Positions 12,250 through 22,787 are shown, counted from the stretch's first letter. The stretch is 64,000 nucleotides of DNA from Hordeum vulgare subsp. vulgare (GCF_904849725.1 NC_058524.1:27435001-27499000); one strand, 5' to 3'. The notes: generated by a model not told the origin, from the letters alone. Numbers and translations are program-made.

Positions 12250-12979
12250 TTAGTTCATATATGTCGGGCCAATCCAATGTTTTTGGAGTGACACCTCTTT
12301 TTGGGTCAAACTTTCCCCCATGCGCATAAAACCAAGTCTTGAACCTGTTGGGCCAATCAAATGTTTTTGGAGTGACCCCTGCATCCCCAGAGAATGGTGC
12401 CGCTCTTTTTTCTCAGCATTTGGCTTGTTTATCCTCGATCGATCCTTAGATGTTTCTGATTCTTGAACTCTACAAATAAGTCGCAGTGATCTTTTACCTT
12501 CTCGTATAGTCAAGTGAATTCTGGAGTCTTGTCTTGTTTGCCGAAGTCGGCCATAACCTTTTCTTCCAATTGCAGAATTGTGTGACCATCTTCTTAAGAG
12601 CACACTTCTTGACTTTCTCTCATTGTGCATCTGAGAAATGCTCTGGTAGGGTGAAATGACATGAGCGTATCCCAAAGCAGATTTTTTTTGCTCTTTCGTC
12701 CACAAAACTAACTTTTCAATCTTTTTTTGACCTATTCAATTCTTGAATGGAGATCGTGATTTGGTCCCTACAATAACTCCACATTGACATACAAATATGT
12801 CTACATTCTTTCTGGAAGAAATCGGTTCGATGTCTGGTGTGATCTCCTCGATGTTGTACTTTATGCCCTCGAGCAACTTTTGGTCAGGCCTCGTACTGCC
12901 CTCCTTGTAGAAGATTTGCTCGATCCAGAGGGTTAAAAGAAGAAAGATTCGTTAATACATGTAATGATGACACCAGAGG

Positions 12980-12981
<2 letters not shown>

Positions 12982-13074
<93 letters not shown>
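12982..13074. repeat. Compound (TA)n(GA)n microsatellite
   Basis: About 32 TA units (12982-13046) run directly into about 14 GA units (13047-13074). Such compound tracts are hypervariable in length. It adjoins the left side of the inverted-repeat element that follows. Confidence 0.95.
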
Positions 13075-13078
<4 letters not shown>

Positions 13079-13435
13079 CTATTCATCATCCAGGGTGCAA
13101 AATAGTTTATTCTTCACCCGAGATAATCTTACGATCAATTTACAAATAAATTACATTTGAAATACAAATATTTACATTTATATTGAATCACTACGTAAAA
13201 TTTGACAAAAGAAAAACAAAAATATAGGTCACAAGATTAAAAAAAATGAGTTTATTGTATTTTTTGCACTATTTTTGTATGGCCCTAATTTTACGTGACA
13301 TAAAATATTTTTACATTAATTATTATTTTTATGGTCTCTTTTTACGTATAAAATAAGACAAAATTTACGAAACGTAAAATTACGGGGCATTGATGTTAAA
13401 ATAGAGGAGGGTGAAGAATATATACCTCGTCGGTC
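13075..13435. repeat. MITE-like insertion next to the microsatellite
   Basis: The left side reads CCTATTCATCATCCAGGGTG. The right side read in reverse is TATTCTTCACCCTCCTC, giving imperfect inverted ends of the form TATTC(A/T)TCA(T/C)CC. The interior is A/T rich with several ACGTAAAAT-type words in both orientations. No target duplication could be fixed because the left flank is microsatellite. Confidence 0.4.
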
Positions 13436-13759
13436 TTTGTTAATTGAAGGCCATCGTCGTTTGTGTGCCCTTCGTCTGGTTCTTCCTCAAATATTTCCTC
13501 ACCGAAATCGTTCAAATATTATGAGCCGTCATCTGCAGATTCATCCTCTGAGTTTCGGATGGTGTCGAACATGACACTCTCTTGAACATCATGGTCGTCT
13601 CTGCCGCTAGCATTCATAGCTTAACTAATCGAGAAGAAAGATAAAATAATTTAGTATTCACTTTAGCTACCAAGATCATCATATATATAATATCACTAAT
13701 ACATCAAATAATTCATTTAATGCATCATCGAATATTATCGAATATAATCTCGAATACAT

Positions 13760-14030
13760 CTCGAGTATTATCAAAAAAAATCTATGCAAAATTTTCCTAT
13801 ACTATACATATGGTCAACTTTTTTCTATGCAAATTGTTTCTATACTATACATATATATGGTCAACTTTTTCCTATGCAACTTTTTTCTATGCAATTTTTT
13901 TCTATACTACAACATTAAAGATATAAAAACTAAAAACACACTAGCTAGTGAAAAAGAAACAATCTATGCAAAAATTTCTATACCATACATATGGTCAACT
14001 TTTTCTATGAATTTTTTTCTATACTATACA
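13760..14030. repeat. Tandem A/T-rich minisatellite
   Basis: Variants of TCTATGCAA…TTTCTATACTATACATA…TGGTCAACTTTTT repeat about four to five times with units of roughly 35-60 bases. Short open frames across it simply read the repeat. A (CATA)n tract follows at about 14122-14150. Confidence 0.6.
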
Positions 14031-14182
14031 TGATACAACATTAAAACTATAAATAACTGAAAAACAGAAGAAAAAAAACTAGCTAGTAAAAAAACAATCT
14101 ATGCAAATTCCACAGTTCATGTACATATACATACATACATACATACATATACTAAGCATCTACAACATCTAGTGAAAAAAAT

Positions 14183-14551
14183 CTATGAAAAAAATAAGGA
14201 GGGAGGAGGCTCAACGGCCGGGATCGTCCGAGCGGAGGGAGGCGGGGAGGACGCTGGAGACGGAGGAGCGGCACCGGAGACGGAGGAGGACGTCGAAGAC
14301 GGGGAGGAGCGGCGCCAGGGTGGGCTTGGGCTGCGGCGGCTGGTGGAGGAGCGGTCGATGTCGATCAAGAGGCGGGCGCGCGCGGAGGACGGCGGCACCA
14401 GGCAGGGTGGCGGTGCCGGCGCTGGCTCGGGCGACGCTTGGGAGCAGAGCGGCCGAACGGCGACGTTGAGGTCCGGCAGCCTGGTGGCCTCATGGTCTTC
14501 GATGCCATGGGGGGAAATGCAGATGAAGTTTGGAAAATTTTCAAAGTGCTT
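14183..14551 (-). other. GC-rich first-exon-like block of the leftward element
   Basis: A 135-codon minus-strand frame (14590-14183) is rich in Pro, Ser and Arg. It lies immediately downstream, in the leftward direction, of a TATA box and subterminal repeats. Its position matches the 5' exon/leader of the outer CACTA near 37.7 kb. Overlapping frames on the plus strand are equally long because of the base composition, so coding status is uncertain. Confidence 0.3.
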
Positions 14552-14560
14552 CTTATATAC
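14552..14560 (-). promoter_or_regulatory. TATA box, leftward
   Basis: The minus-strand sequence GTATATAAGA lies just inside the TTTAGTCCCGG-type repeats. The outer CACTA has the equivalent minus-strand sequence TGTATAAAC at about 37769-37775, also just inside such repeats. The parallel placement suggests transposon promoters reading leftward. Confidence 0.45.
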
Positions 14561-15005
14561 AGTCCAACCGGGACTAAAGGTGAAATTCAATAGGCCAAGA
14601 CGCAGGAAGCCTAGGCTCTTTAGTCCTGGTCCGTGCTACTAAAGGGTGCCTTTAGTCCCGCTTGGAGCCACCAACCGGGACTAAAGGCCTGGTGTTGGCA
14701 CGGCGGTGTTGACACGGCAAGGTGCGGTGTATGTTTAGTCCCACCTCACCAAGTAAAAGGCGCTCACATCTGTTTATAAGCCCCACCACATGTGCAACCT
14801 CGAGCTCCACTCTAAAGCAGGCCTATGGGCCTAACCAACCTCTCTCTACCTTGTTAGGCCAACTAGCCCCGCGGGCCTGCATCCTGGCTCAACTAGTAGT
14901 TGGGTTTCTGGTCGTATGCATGCCGTGGTGGACTAATAGGCGGACATTTTTTGTTAATTTTTTAATTTGAGGAACCGGTTTGTGGTGGCAACGGGGACTA
15001 AAGGT
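14561..15005. repeat. CACTA subterminal repeats (TTTAGTCCCGG type)
   Basis: CCGGGACTAAAGG and its inverse TTTAGTCC(C/T)GG occur at about 14568, 14620, 14652, 14680, 14735 and 14990. These motifs bind the transposase in CACTA elements of this type and occur near both ends. I cannot tell whether this block is the 3' end of the outer CACTA (right part to 38051) or the 5' end of a separate leftward element at 12.2-15.0 kb. The TATA box and GC-rich block to its left favour the second reading for at least part of it. Confidence 0.6.
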
Positions 15006-15365
15006 CTTTTTCCATTTTTTTTGTTCTGTTTTTTTTTCTTTATTTATTTTCTTTTGGTTCTACTTACACCCAAATACTTAGAATTTTTTAGTGAACCTTT
15101 TTGCTTTAGGTCACAAAAATTATAAACTTTCTATTAGTGCTAGTAGTTTTCAAATTTGAATAACTTAATTTATTTATTTTTTGAAATTTGTGTGAATCAC
15201 TAGTTTGTGAATAGCTTTACTTTAAAAAGAGATTTTTGAGTGATTCTTTTTCCTCCTGTTTAATATTAGTGTGTTTCATTATTGTATTAAATTTGGTAAT
15301 ATTTAGTTATTTTAACTGGGTGTTTTAATCAAAAACAGATTTTGTTTCGCTCTTTTAGTTTTATA
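15006..15365. other. T-rich spacer of the outer CACTA
   Basis: T-rich sequence between the subterminal repeats and the tandem block. No ORF or ends recognised. Confidence 0.35.
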
Positions 15366-15963
15366 GCTCAAAAATCAATAAATGCATGAAAAATAGCATA
15401 TGAAGTCAAAAATGGTTGAAAACTGATGACGTGGCTTTGAATGGTGCATATTGAATGAACAAAAAGTCTGGAATTAAAATAAGTTTAAAAAATGAAATGC
15501 CTTTGTAACACATGAGTTTTCGTACGAAATCCTAATACTTCGAAAGAGCTTGTCCGGTTTGTACATGAAGTGCATCTAGTTTTTGTTGTAAGCCTCTCAA
15601 CTTTTTAGCACATGCTCTTCGGTGAAATGATGATACTATGCCAAGTTTCAGCCTTTTCAGAGTTTATTTGTAGTGCTTTTCACTTTCAGGGTCATTTATC
15701 TCAAAAAATCATTAAATGCATGAAAAATAGCAAGTCAAGTCAAAGAGGGTTGAAAATTGATGACGTGGCTTTGAATGGTGCATATTGAACACACAAAAAG
15801 TCTGGAGTAAAAATAAGTTTAAAAAAATGAAATGTCTTTGTAACACATGAATTTTCGTTCGAAACATGATACTTCAAAAGAGATTGTCCAGTTTGTACAC
15901 GAAGTGCATACAATTTTTGCCGTAATCCTCTCAACTTTTTAGCACATTCTATGTGGGTGAAAC
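15366..15963. repeat. Tandem ~335-bp repeats of the outer CACTA, left part
   Basis: The word GCTCAAAAATCA(A/T)TAAATGCATG at 15366 recurs as TCTCAAAAAATCATTAAATGCA at about 15699. Each copy is followed by the same order of words (GATGACGTGGCTTTGAATGG, TTTGTAACACATGA, AACTTTTTAGCACAT). The second copy is cut at 15963 by the inner CACTA and resumes at 32909. The short minus-strand frame at 15740-15934 reads through the repeat and is not a gene. Confidence 0.85.
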
Positions 15964-15984
15964 ACTACTAGGAAAAGGCCTACC

Positions 15985-16320
15985 AGTGGCGCACCTGTTT
16001 TGGCTACTAATGGCGCACTACAGGTGTGCCACTAGCATCACGCCATTAGAATTTTTTAGTAATGGCGCACCACAGGTGCGTCATTAGTATCTGGTATACT
16101 AATGGCGCACCAGGTAGTGCGCCATTAGTATAGCTCATGGTGCGCCATTAGTATATGTTTACTAATGGCGCACCAGACAATGTGCCATTAGTATGCCTCC
16201 CACGGACCATATTTACCCATGTGCTCTGGCTTACTAATGGCGCACTAGTTGACGATCCGTCACTAGTGTGCTTTTGCAGTGCGCCACTAAAGTGCTGAGT
16301 GGTGCGCCACTAGTATGAAT
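15985..16320. repeat. Left subterminal repeats of inner CACTA
   Basis: TAATGGCGCACCA and its inverse TGGTGCGCCATTA occur about eight to ten times, some with single changes (for example CACTAGTTGACGATCCGTCACTAG near 16245-16265). In CACTA elements such motifs are transposase binding sites. They mirror the array at 23395-23777. Confidence 0.85.
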
Positions 16321-16560
16321 ATTAGTTTTTTTTTCTTTTTTTCTGATATTTGCACAGATTACAAAACATATTATTGCACAGAATATAGAGAGCACAACAT
16401 ATAAACAGCAGATTTATCGAATACAACAGAAGATTAGTCTCCGAATACAATTCATCATATTAGTCTCCGAATTTAAAATACTGAACAAAGTTAGAACATT
16501 ACAAGTCTCAAGACCGCGAGTAGCGAGTTTGTCTTCACATTACAAGTCGATATCGATCAT
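16321..16560. other. 3' untranslated/spacer region of inner CACTA
   Basis: Non-coding A/T-rich sequence between the left subterminal array and the small ORF. The direct word AGTCTCCGAAT repeats near 16435 and 16462. No clear polyadenylation signal. Confidence 0.35.
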
Positions 16561-16815
16561 CTAAACTACCATCACATAGAAGAGAGCTGCGGTCATCACG
16601 ATGAGCATAATCGCGATGAAACTGGTCTTCATCCGGTTCCTCCAACGCTCCCTCCTCTCTCCCGCTAGATAGCGCGCGTATCTAACTTCCGCCTCCGCCC
16701 TTGTGGTGTACCCTTTGTAACTGTTACCGTTGAAACGGTGAACCTGTCTCCGACACTCCTCCCAGTCGTCGTAGACTCCGGAAACCTTACCCTTGTACAC
16801 GACATACGACGGCAT
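16561..16815 (-). CDS. 84-aa RNase H1-N/viroplasmin-like protein with C-terminal membrane segment
   Basis: The ORF is complete (ATG to stop) and lies near the 3' end of the inner CACTA, in the same direction as the transposase genes. Residues 1-50 match the small domain at the N-terminus of RNase H1 and in caulimovirus inclusion-body protein. The pattern is YVVYKGKVSGVYDDWEECRR, then a Phe-Asn-Gly-Asn-Ser-Tyr-Lys-Gly-Tyr loop, then an Ala-Glu-Ala helix. That domain binds RNA/DNA hybrids or dsRNA in RNase H1. Residues about 51-62 are basic (RRERWRNRMK), followed by a hydrophobic segment of about 20 residues to the C-terminus, like a tail anchor. No RNase H catalytic domain is attached. It could be expressed with the element, but this is inferred. 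The role in transposition is unknown. Confidence 0.7.
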   Translation of the reverse strand: MPSYVVYKGKVSGVYDDWEECRRQVHRFNGNSYKGYTTRAEAEVRYARYLAGERRERWRNRMKTSFIAIMLIVMTAALFYVMVV

Positions 16816-17019
16816 CTCTATGCACTAGCCAAACAAAACGTTAGTACCAATTCACAGAGACATACAAGTTCATTAAAGTTTAATATTACAACTATAACAA
16901 CATGATTCATGGTCCTACTAATAAATAGCATCGATTACATATAAGTTGAACGAGTGTCCAAACCAAAGAGACATACAAGTTCATTAAAGTTTAATATTAC
17001 AACATGAATTAGTAGCAAT
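16816..17019. other. Spacer between CACTA genes
   Basis: Contains a direct duplication of about 35 bp: AGAGACATACAAGTTCATTA followed by AAGTTTAATATTACAAC at about 16856-16892 and again at about 16969-17004. Confidence 0.6.
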
Positions 17020-20000
17020 TCACGGAACGTGGATGAAGCTGCCGTCTTTCGTGATGGTCATGAAATCGCGGTCGTTGTTGTCAGCCTACATTTGTAGCGT
17101 TGTTTCTATCTCACTATTGGACGGTTGAAGTCTGAGGTAGAACTGCCCCGAGGTACGAAGGACATCTTGATGGATGATTTCCGCAAACTCCGACTGGATG
17201 CGAAAGAATTCTTGTCTGATGTCCGCATCCTGGATTGCCGACAAGCGTGTGGCCCAATCTTTGAGATTATTTGGTAGCTAAAGGTGATTACTGTCTCGTA
17301 TGATCGCCCGCGTGTGATGGAGGGCGTAGTAGGCATCCTTCTGACCGACAGGCGGCTCCTTGACGCACGGGAACGTCGTAATGTGGGTGAACATGTGCTG
17401 GTCGTACCTACGAATTGTCCTGCTGAAGGTGCCTCCAGATCTGGTGTAGCCGGGAAGAGCTTCATCAAGAACTTTCTCGATATTTGTGTAGTCTATTTTC
17501 GACTGACGGTCCGAGTCGAAATACGTGGTCGTGGAATATTTCGGGCTTAAGAGGATGAGTGTGCAATGTGTGTCACTGCACAAAACACGGAATGTTAGAA
17601 AAAAAAAAGAACGATCAAAATCTAAGAAATCATATGTTAGGGGGCGGTGAGGGGATAACTTACCCCGGAAAGTAAGGCACGAGGAAGTTATCCTTATCTG
17701 GGTTTGCCAGAATGACGCCTTCGAGGTATGAACTCGCGACTTGCCGGTCCCCAGCGTTGCCCAAGATCTTGGCACGCATATAGAAGGGGTCGACTATCAC
17801 AAGGTTCGGGGTCTTGTCTCTAATGATCCGCATCTCCATACTCAGCGAAAATAGCCGAACGAAGGTGTAATGCAGCGGATGAAGGTTAAACATAACGAAG
17901 ATGTCAGCAAACCGCAGGACGATCATACCCCCGATGGCGCTATCGACAAAGCCCTTGCCCTCTGGCACCTTGGCCACGAAAACCGGGTATGCCACATTAT
18001 TCTCGGAGAGACGCCGCTTCTCCAAAGAAAGAACATTGTCATGCAGACTCCGCATAGCACCGGTTGCAGCATTGAGCAGATTATTCGGTAGCATCGGCCT
18101 ACCCGCCACATGCACCCTCCTCGAGATATCCTTAGGTGAAGGTGGCCCGTCCAGAGCACGGATCATACTCGGTGTCGGTTGGCTCGCACCCTTGTCAGTC
18201 TTTCTTTTTCGTCCCTTCTTTTGCTGTTGTAATGGGATCGAGTTCTGCTCAGAGACCACCTTCTTGAGTGTGTTGGGGCTGATAATATTTCGCACCTCGG
18301 CTATCTGAGGCTCGGTGAAGGCGGCAGCTGGAGGCGTCTCCTGAGAACTGAACGCCAGACGACGCCTGTTGCAATTGGGTTTCTCCGCGGTACCAGCTAG
18401 ATCGCGGTCGTCTTTTGCAGGGTTGGGTTCTTGAGAAGGAGGCCCCAAGAATTTCTCACCGTACCCATGTTCGGCAAAGTACTTATCGACCTTGGTAAAT
18501 GTACCGTCGTCATCGTCGTCGTCATCCGGATCCTGTGCCATATGCATGTCCGGATCCTATGCCATATGCATGTCCGGGATGTCCGGTAGCATTGCGGCGG
18601 TCTCGCCATGGCTTGGCATCGGCACGACTGGCGGTGTTGTCTGTGGGCTGGTGTCCCCCGCCCCCAAACGAATCTGGCTCTTCGGTTAAAGCAGGGGCCA
18701 GCTTAAGCAGGCGCTGAGGGTCATCACATCATATTCGTCGGCCCCATCAGGTTGGAACGGAGGTAACAAGTCGTCGCAGCCGGGCAGCACCCGAACCAGT
18801 TGAACCCTATACACGGTGGGTGGCATCGGATTACCGTGGAACACGGGGTTGCCCGGTTGAACGATTCTGCCCTTGGCGACATCGATCAACTCGCCGCCCA
18901 CGAAGTGCAGGAGAGTGCATGGAACGTCGGCACCGGCGCCCTGCGAAAACATGTAGGGCGTCAGGGGATGCCCAGTCAAAGGCAAGAAGATGAAGTCATC
19001 GGCTGAGAGAGGCTTAGTTACCATGATGGCGTCGAGCTCGGCCAATGTCGAGGCACCGCCAACGGCGGGCGTGCAAGTGACGGAGGGGCCGCTTGCTGCC
19101 GAGGTGCCGGCCGGCGTATTCTTCGCACACACGGGTGCATTAATAAGCTCCAATGTCCGTGCCGGCGCCGGAGACACCAATGGCGCCGGCGCCGGAGACA
19201 CCAATGGCGCCGCCTGCGCGTTGTGCGAGTTGCTGGCCGTGAAGTTGGGAATCGAGGGCGGTCCCTGTTGGCCGCCTGCAATCCACGCCTGCAGTCCCTC
19301 AATCAAGGTAGGCACAATGGCGGTGATCACCCCTCCCAGTTGGTGTTGCACTTGCTCTTGGACCATCTCCGGAATCCGCACCACTTGTGCCTTGAGTTCT
19401 TGAACCTCGCGTGACTGGCTTTCCAAGTTGGTATTTCTCTCCTTTTGCCCACCAGCGTTATAGTATGATGACCATTTCGTGGACAAGCCTTTGCCGGCCA
19501 CACGACCAGCTGACGACGGCTTACTGGACTTATCCTTGTTTTTCATTACGTTCAACGCCCTATTTAAAGTGGTGTCCCAATGGGAGCTCTGAGACGACCC
19601 TGCGCTACTGCTTTCAGTGTCCTGTGGAGGGAATGTGAACCATTTAGAAATTTGGCTTCATTAATTAGAATGCAACCATATGGAGCTAATTACGCGGGGG
19701 TGTATTCCTTACCAGAACAAGCTCAAGTGCCCTGGTCTTCGCATCCGTGGTAAGCTCCTTTGTTACTGGGTCCACCTTTTACCGGGCCGTGACATAGTTC
19801 CTGGTCTGCTTGTCACCGTATTTCTCGAAGCGGGGTGGTAGGCCTTGCTCGGCATGCTCCGTGTCCTCCTTGTCCCATATAGGTTCCACCACTCTGTAAC
19901 CACCGGGACCGAGTTGGTGGACCCCTAAGTTCAACTCCCGCATTTCTTTCCCCCACTGACTTGATTCCGCGGTTGTGTTGCTCTCGCACTTGATCTTGAA

Positions 20001-20630
20001 CTCCTTGTAGTCATCTTCGCTGATCGAAGGATTTTTCACCTTGATCTTCTCATAACTATCACCTTTGTCAATCATTATCTTCACCACGCTTATCCAAGTA
20101 GACAGGGCCTTGCTCATCTTCGTGAGGGCGGCATTGTTCACTTTATTCCTTGAGAGGCGTGTGTTTGCGACGTCACCGGGGAACTTGTATCGTTCGTGCA
20201 GCTTTGTGAAGAGGAGGTTGCGCAAATTCCCTCGGTCCTTATGCCTTAGGTTCTCGGTGTTGATCGAGACGGTGCTCCGGAGAATGCACCCGAGCTGAAC
20301 CGCGTACCCCTTGACTATTTCTTTGGGCGCTGTTGGATACCCGTCGGAGTTCACTTCAGTAAATTCCTCCTTGACGGTGTTGAGCACGTTCGGGCGCCGG
20401 TCCTTCCGTTGCCTCTTCGATTGGCTGCCATCTGTGCGTGCGCTGCCATCATCAGTGGTGGCATCCTCGGCGACACCATCAGTGGTGTCATCCCCGATGC
20501 CACTAGGGGTTGTGTAGTCGGGATCGGTGTCTTCCGCGGCGTTCTCATAGCGGTGAGGTTCTTCCTCCATCTCCTGGGACAGCTCCCAGAATGCCTTGCC
20601 CGAACCGCCGGCCTCATCGTTGTGGGCCAT
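17020..20630 (-). pseudogene. CACTA second gene: plant transposase (Ptta/En/Spm) domain plus Ulp1-like domain
   Basis: A start codon at 20630 (MAHNDEAGGSG) opens a 284-codon frame to 19779. It carries the Ptta/En/Spm plant-transposase region (KEFTEV-type start, GCILRSTVSINTENLR, RELNLGVHQLGPGGYRV). A second exon frame follows (19555-18686): basic start, coiled segment at QSREVQELKAQ, then Pro/Ala-rich. A third (18547-17664) has an acidic start, a KKGRKRK stretch that may be a nuclear signal, and then a C48-type protease fold. An 88-bp intron (17576-17663, GTAAG…TGCAG) is directly visible between YFPG and DTHCTLIL. The protease-like part has H in THCTLIL and D in YFDSD, but Ala (DAYYAL) where the cysteine is expected. 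In-frame stops at 17278-17280 and near 17090 interrupt the C-terminus, so the gene is dead or truncated. Confidence 0.75.
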
Positions 20631-20699
20631 GTTTCGCTCTAAATAGGAAAAAAGTTTGGTCAAAAAGTTGGTTATTGTCAAGGAACAAGATCATGGTCT

Positions 20700-20815
20700 C
20701 ATCATTTAGGGTTTGTCGACACCGAGGCATCCTAAAAGCTAAGCTTTTATCATTTAGGGTTTGTCGACGCCGAGGCACCCTAAAAGCCTAAGCTTTCATC
20801 ATTTAGGTTTTTATC
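20700..20815. repeat. Tandem 50-bp repeat between the two CACTA genes
   Basis: ATCATTTAGGGTTTGTCGAC, then a (A/G)CCGAGGCA(T/C)CCTAAAAG segment, is present twice in tandem (about 20701-20750 and 20751-20800). A third partial start follows at 20800. It lies between the end of the TNP2-type gene and the start of the second gene, where an inter-gene promoter would be. Confidence 0.85.
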
Positions 20816-20819
20816 ATCA

Positions 20820-22787
20820 TGTCTAGCCGTTGATATCGTACGCCTCATACGTCATCAGGTTGTGCTCGGCGCCCTCTGACAAGGCGAATATGAGTTGTTC
20901 TTCCGCGGAACAATCCTCATGTAAAGGGTACGACAGAAGCTTCTGCTTGAACCAACATGTGAAACATGAGTTATGCTCTTTGATTATATCTCCGTCCGTC
21001 CTCTGTTGGCCTCGGTCATTTTACGTCTTCTCAATAAAGGTTTTGTGCTCTACCACCCAAGGATCAACCACGTCTATGTGTTGTAGCGCGACTAGGTTTG
21101 CTCTTTCAAAGTCGGCGAGTCGACCCTCGAAGTCGACATGCATTTCGCGGCGACCCTCACGGTGACCCCATCCAGCGAGCCTGCCGAGGTGCCTGTTGAC
21201 GGGCAGACCAACGGGGTTTTCGATGCCTAGATAATTCATGCAGTAGGAGATGCGCTCTTCGGTCAGAAAGCCCCTGGCTATGCTTCCCTCTGGATGTGAC
21301 ATGTTACGAACGTCTATTTCCTCGCCGCTCCTCATAAGGGGGCGTCTTCGGGGTTCGGTTTCACCATCGAACAGATCCTTGCGTTTTCTCCATGAGTCAT
21401 CGTCGCGAAGCCACCTTCGATGTCCCATGAACACGGTTTTCGAAGACCCGGGATCTCTATCTAGTTGGCGATACATTGTGTCATCCATGCACCTAACGCA
21501 TCCAGAATATACGTAATCGAGATAGTCGTGCACCGTCATGAGCAGTGCGGCTCTCATAGGGAAATATTATTTCTCTGTGGCGTCCCACGTATTGGCTGGC
21601 GTTTTCACGGTGTGTCTAGCTCCTCTTTCAGCTGCCCCAGATACAGATTGATGTCGTTCCCTGGTTGTTTCGGCCCTTCAATTAGCATACTCATGTGAAT
21701 GTACTTCCTCTTCATGCACAACCAGGGGGGAAGGTTGTACATCCACACAAACACAGGCCAGGTGCTATGTGTGCTTCTCTGGCTGCCAAACAGATTGATT
21801 CCATCGGTGCTCGCGCCCAGCACGATGTTCCTTGGATCGTCCCCAAATTCTGGGTATTCGAAGTTCAACGCTTGCCACTGGCTCGCATCCTTAGGGTGAC
21901 TCAGCATCTTGTCTTTTTTATTTATCTCCGGATCATTTCCGTCATCTTCTCGCTTTTTCTCCTCCCTATCTGCGTGCCAACGCAGGAGCTTTGCTACCTT
22001 AGGGTCCGCGAAATACCGCTGCAGACGAGGAGTGATCGGAAAGTACCACACCACTTTTCGAGGAGCTTTCTTCCTCTTCTTGTATCGACTGACGCTGCAC
22101 ACCGGACATATGGTAGACTCCGCGTGCTCGTCCCGATAAATGATGCAATTGTTCATGCACACATGGTATTTCACGTGCGGTAAATCCAGAGAACACACGA
22201 TTTTCTTCGCCTCCTCGAAACTGGTCGGGCACTTGTTCCCCTTGGGAAGACGTTCATGCCAGAATGACATGTTCTCATCGAAGCATGCGTCGGTCATTTT
22301 GTGTTTTACCTTCATCTCCAGAGCCATGAGCGTTACTTTCAGGCGGGTATCCTCGGGCTTGCATCCTTCATACAATGGAGTAACCGCGTCTATCTCCAGG
22401 ATCCAGCTTGGCTTTCTCTCGGGCGGGAGCTCTTGCGTTATCCGTCTGCTTGAGAAGCGGCTCTTGAATATGAGGGTCCTGCACCCAGGCCATCGATGGT
22501 CCATCGTCGTTTGCTCCGACATCTTCATCTTCATTATCATGCCCTTCATCTACTCCGGCATCTTCCTCATCATCATGTCCGGCATCTTCTACATGATGAC
22601 TGTGTCCTGGAGATTCTTCGTCTTCTCGCCCGCCCTCGCCGCGGTTGTCTTGCTCATGCCCTTCCTCATTTCTTGACTGGCCCCCATGGACGACTTCATA
22701 ATCATCTTCATCACCTTGACACTGATATCCATCCATGAAACCACGCAAGAGCAGGTGGTCCCGCACCTTTACGGAATCCGGGTCCAT
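20820..22787 (-). pseudogene. CACTA TNP2-type transposase, internally deleted
   Basis: The first frame (22787-22368, 139 codons) is acidic and joins by a frameshift near 22390 to the 314-codon frame 22549-21605. The latter carries the Transposase_21/TNP2 signature: FWHERLPKGNKCPTSFEEAK, the zinc-binding CMNNCIIYRDEH…CPVC, and RWHADREEKK…GINLFG. A further frame (21557-21021) has CVRCMDDTMYRQL and GHRRWLRDDDSWR. It then jumps directly to NMSHPEGSIARG and GLPVNRHLGRLAG, which belong to DUF4218 near the C-terminus. The central part that normally follows GHRRWL is missing. Coding similarity continues to about 20830 (EHNSCFTCWFKQKL, LMTYEAYDING). It stops where a DUF4216 region is expected. Product non-functional. 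Confidence 0.8.

Larger units (their letters stand above)
12250..13620 (-). pseudogene. Decayed transposon-type ORF, probably of a leftward CACTA-like element
   Basis: On the minus strand an acidic segment beginning MNASGRDDHD starts at 13620, and a second segment runs 12950-12760. The longest open stretch is 151 codons at 12705-12250, rich in Arg, Ser and Lys. The frames are separated by stops, a microsatellite and an inverted-repeat insertion. I do not recognise a domain with certainty. Assignment to a CACTA element is inferred from the subterminal-type repeats and the leftward TATA box at 14.55-15.0 kb. The C-terminal 40 residues contain an imperfect repeat (SLQKHLIGPT / SLQKHWIGPT) that reflects a direct DNA repeat at about 12264 and 12350. 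Confidence 0.35.

Noticed and set aside
14561..15005. Definite left end of the outer CACTA
   Set aside because: No CACTA terminal motif with the expected target triplet is visible, and a leftward promoter adjoins it, so the boundary was left open.
15964..16320. CRISPR-like array because of regularly recurring 13-mers
   Set aside because: The words are inverted repeats with irregular spacing at a CACTA end in a plant nuclear genome; no cas genes.
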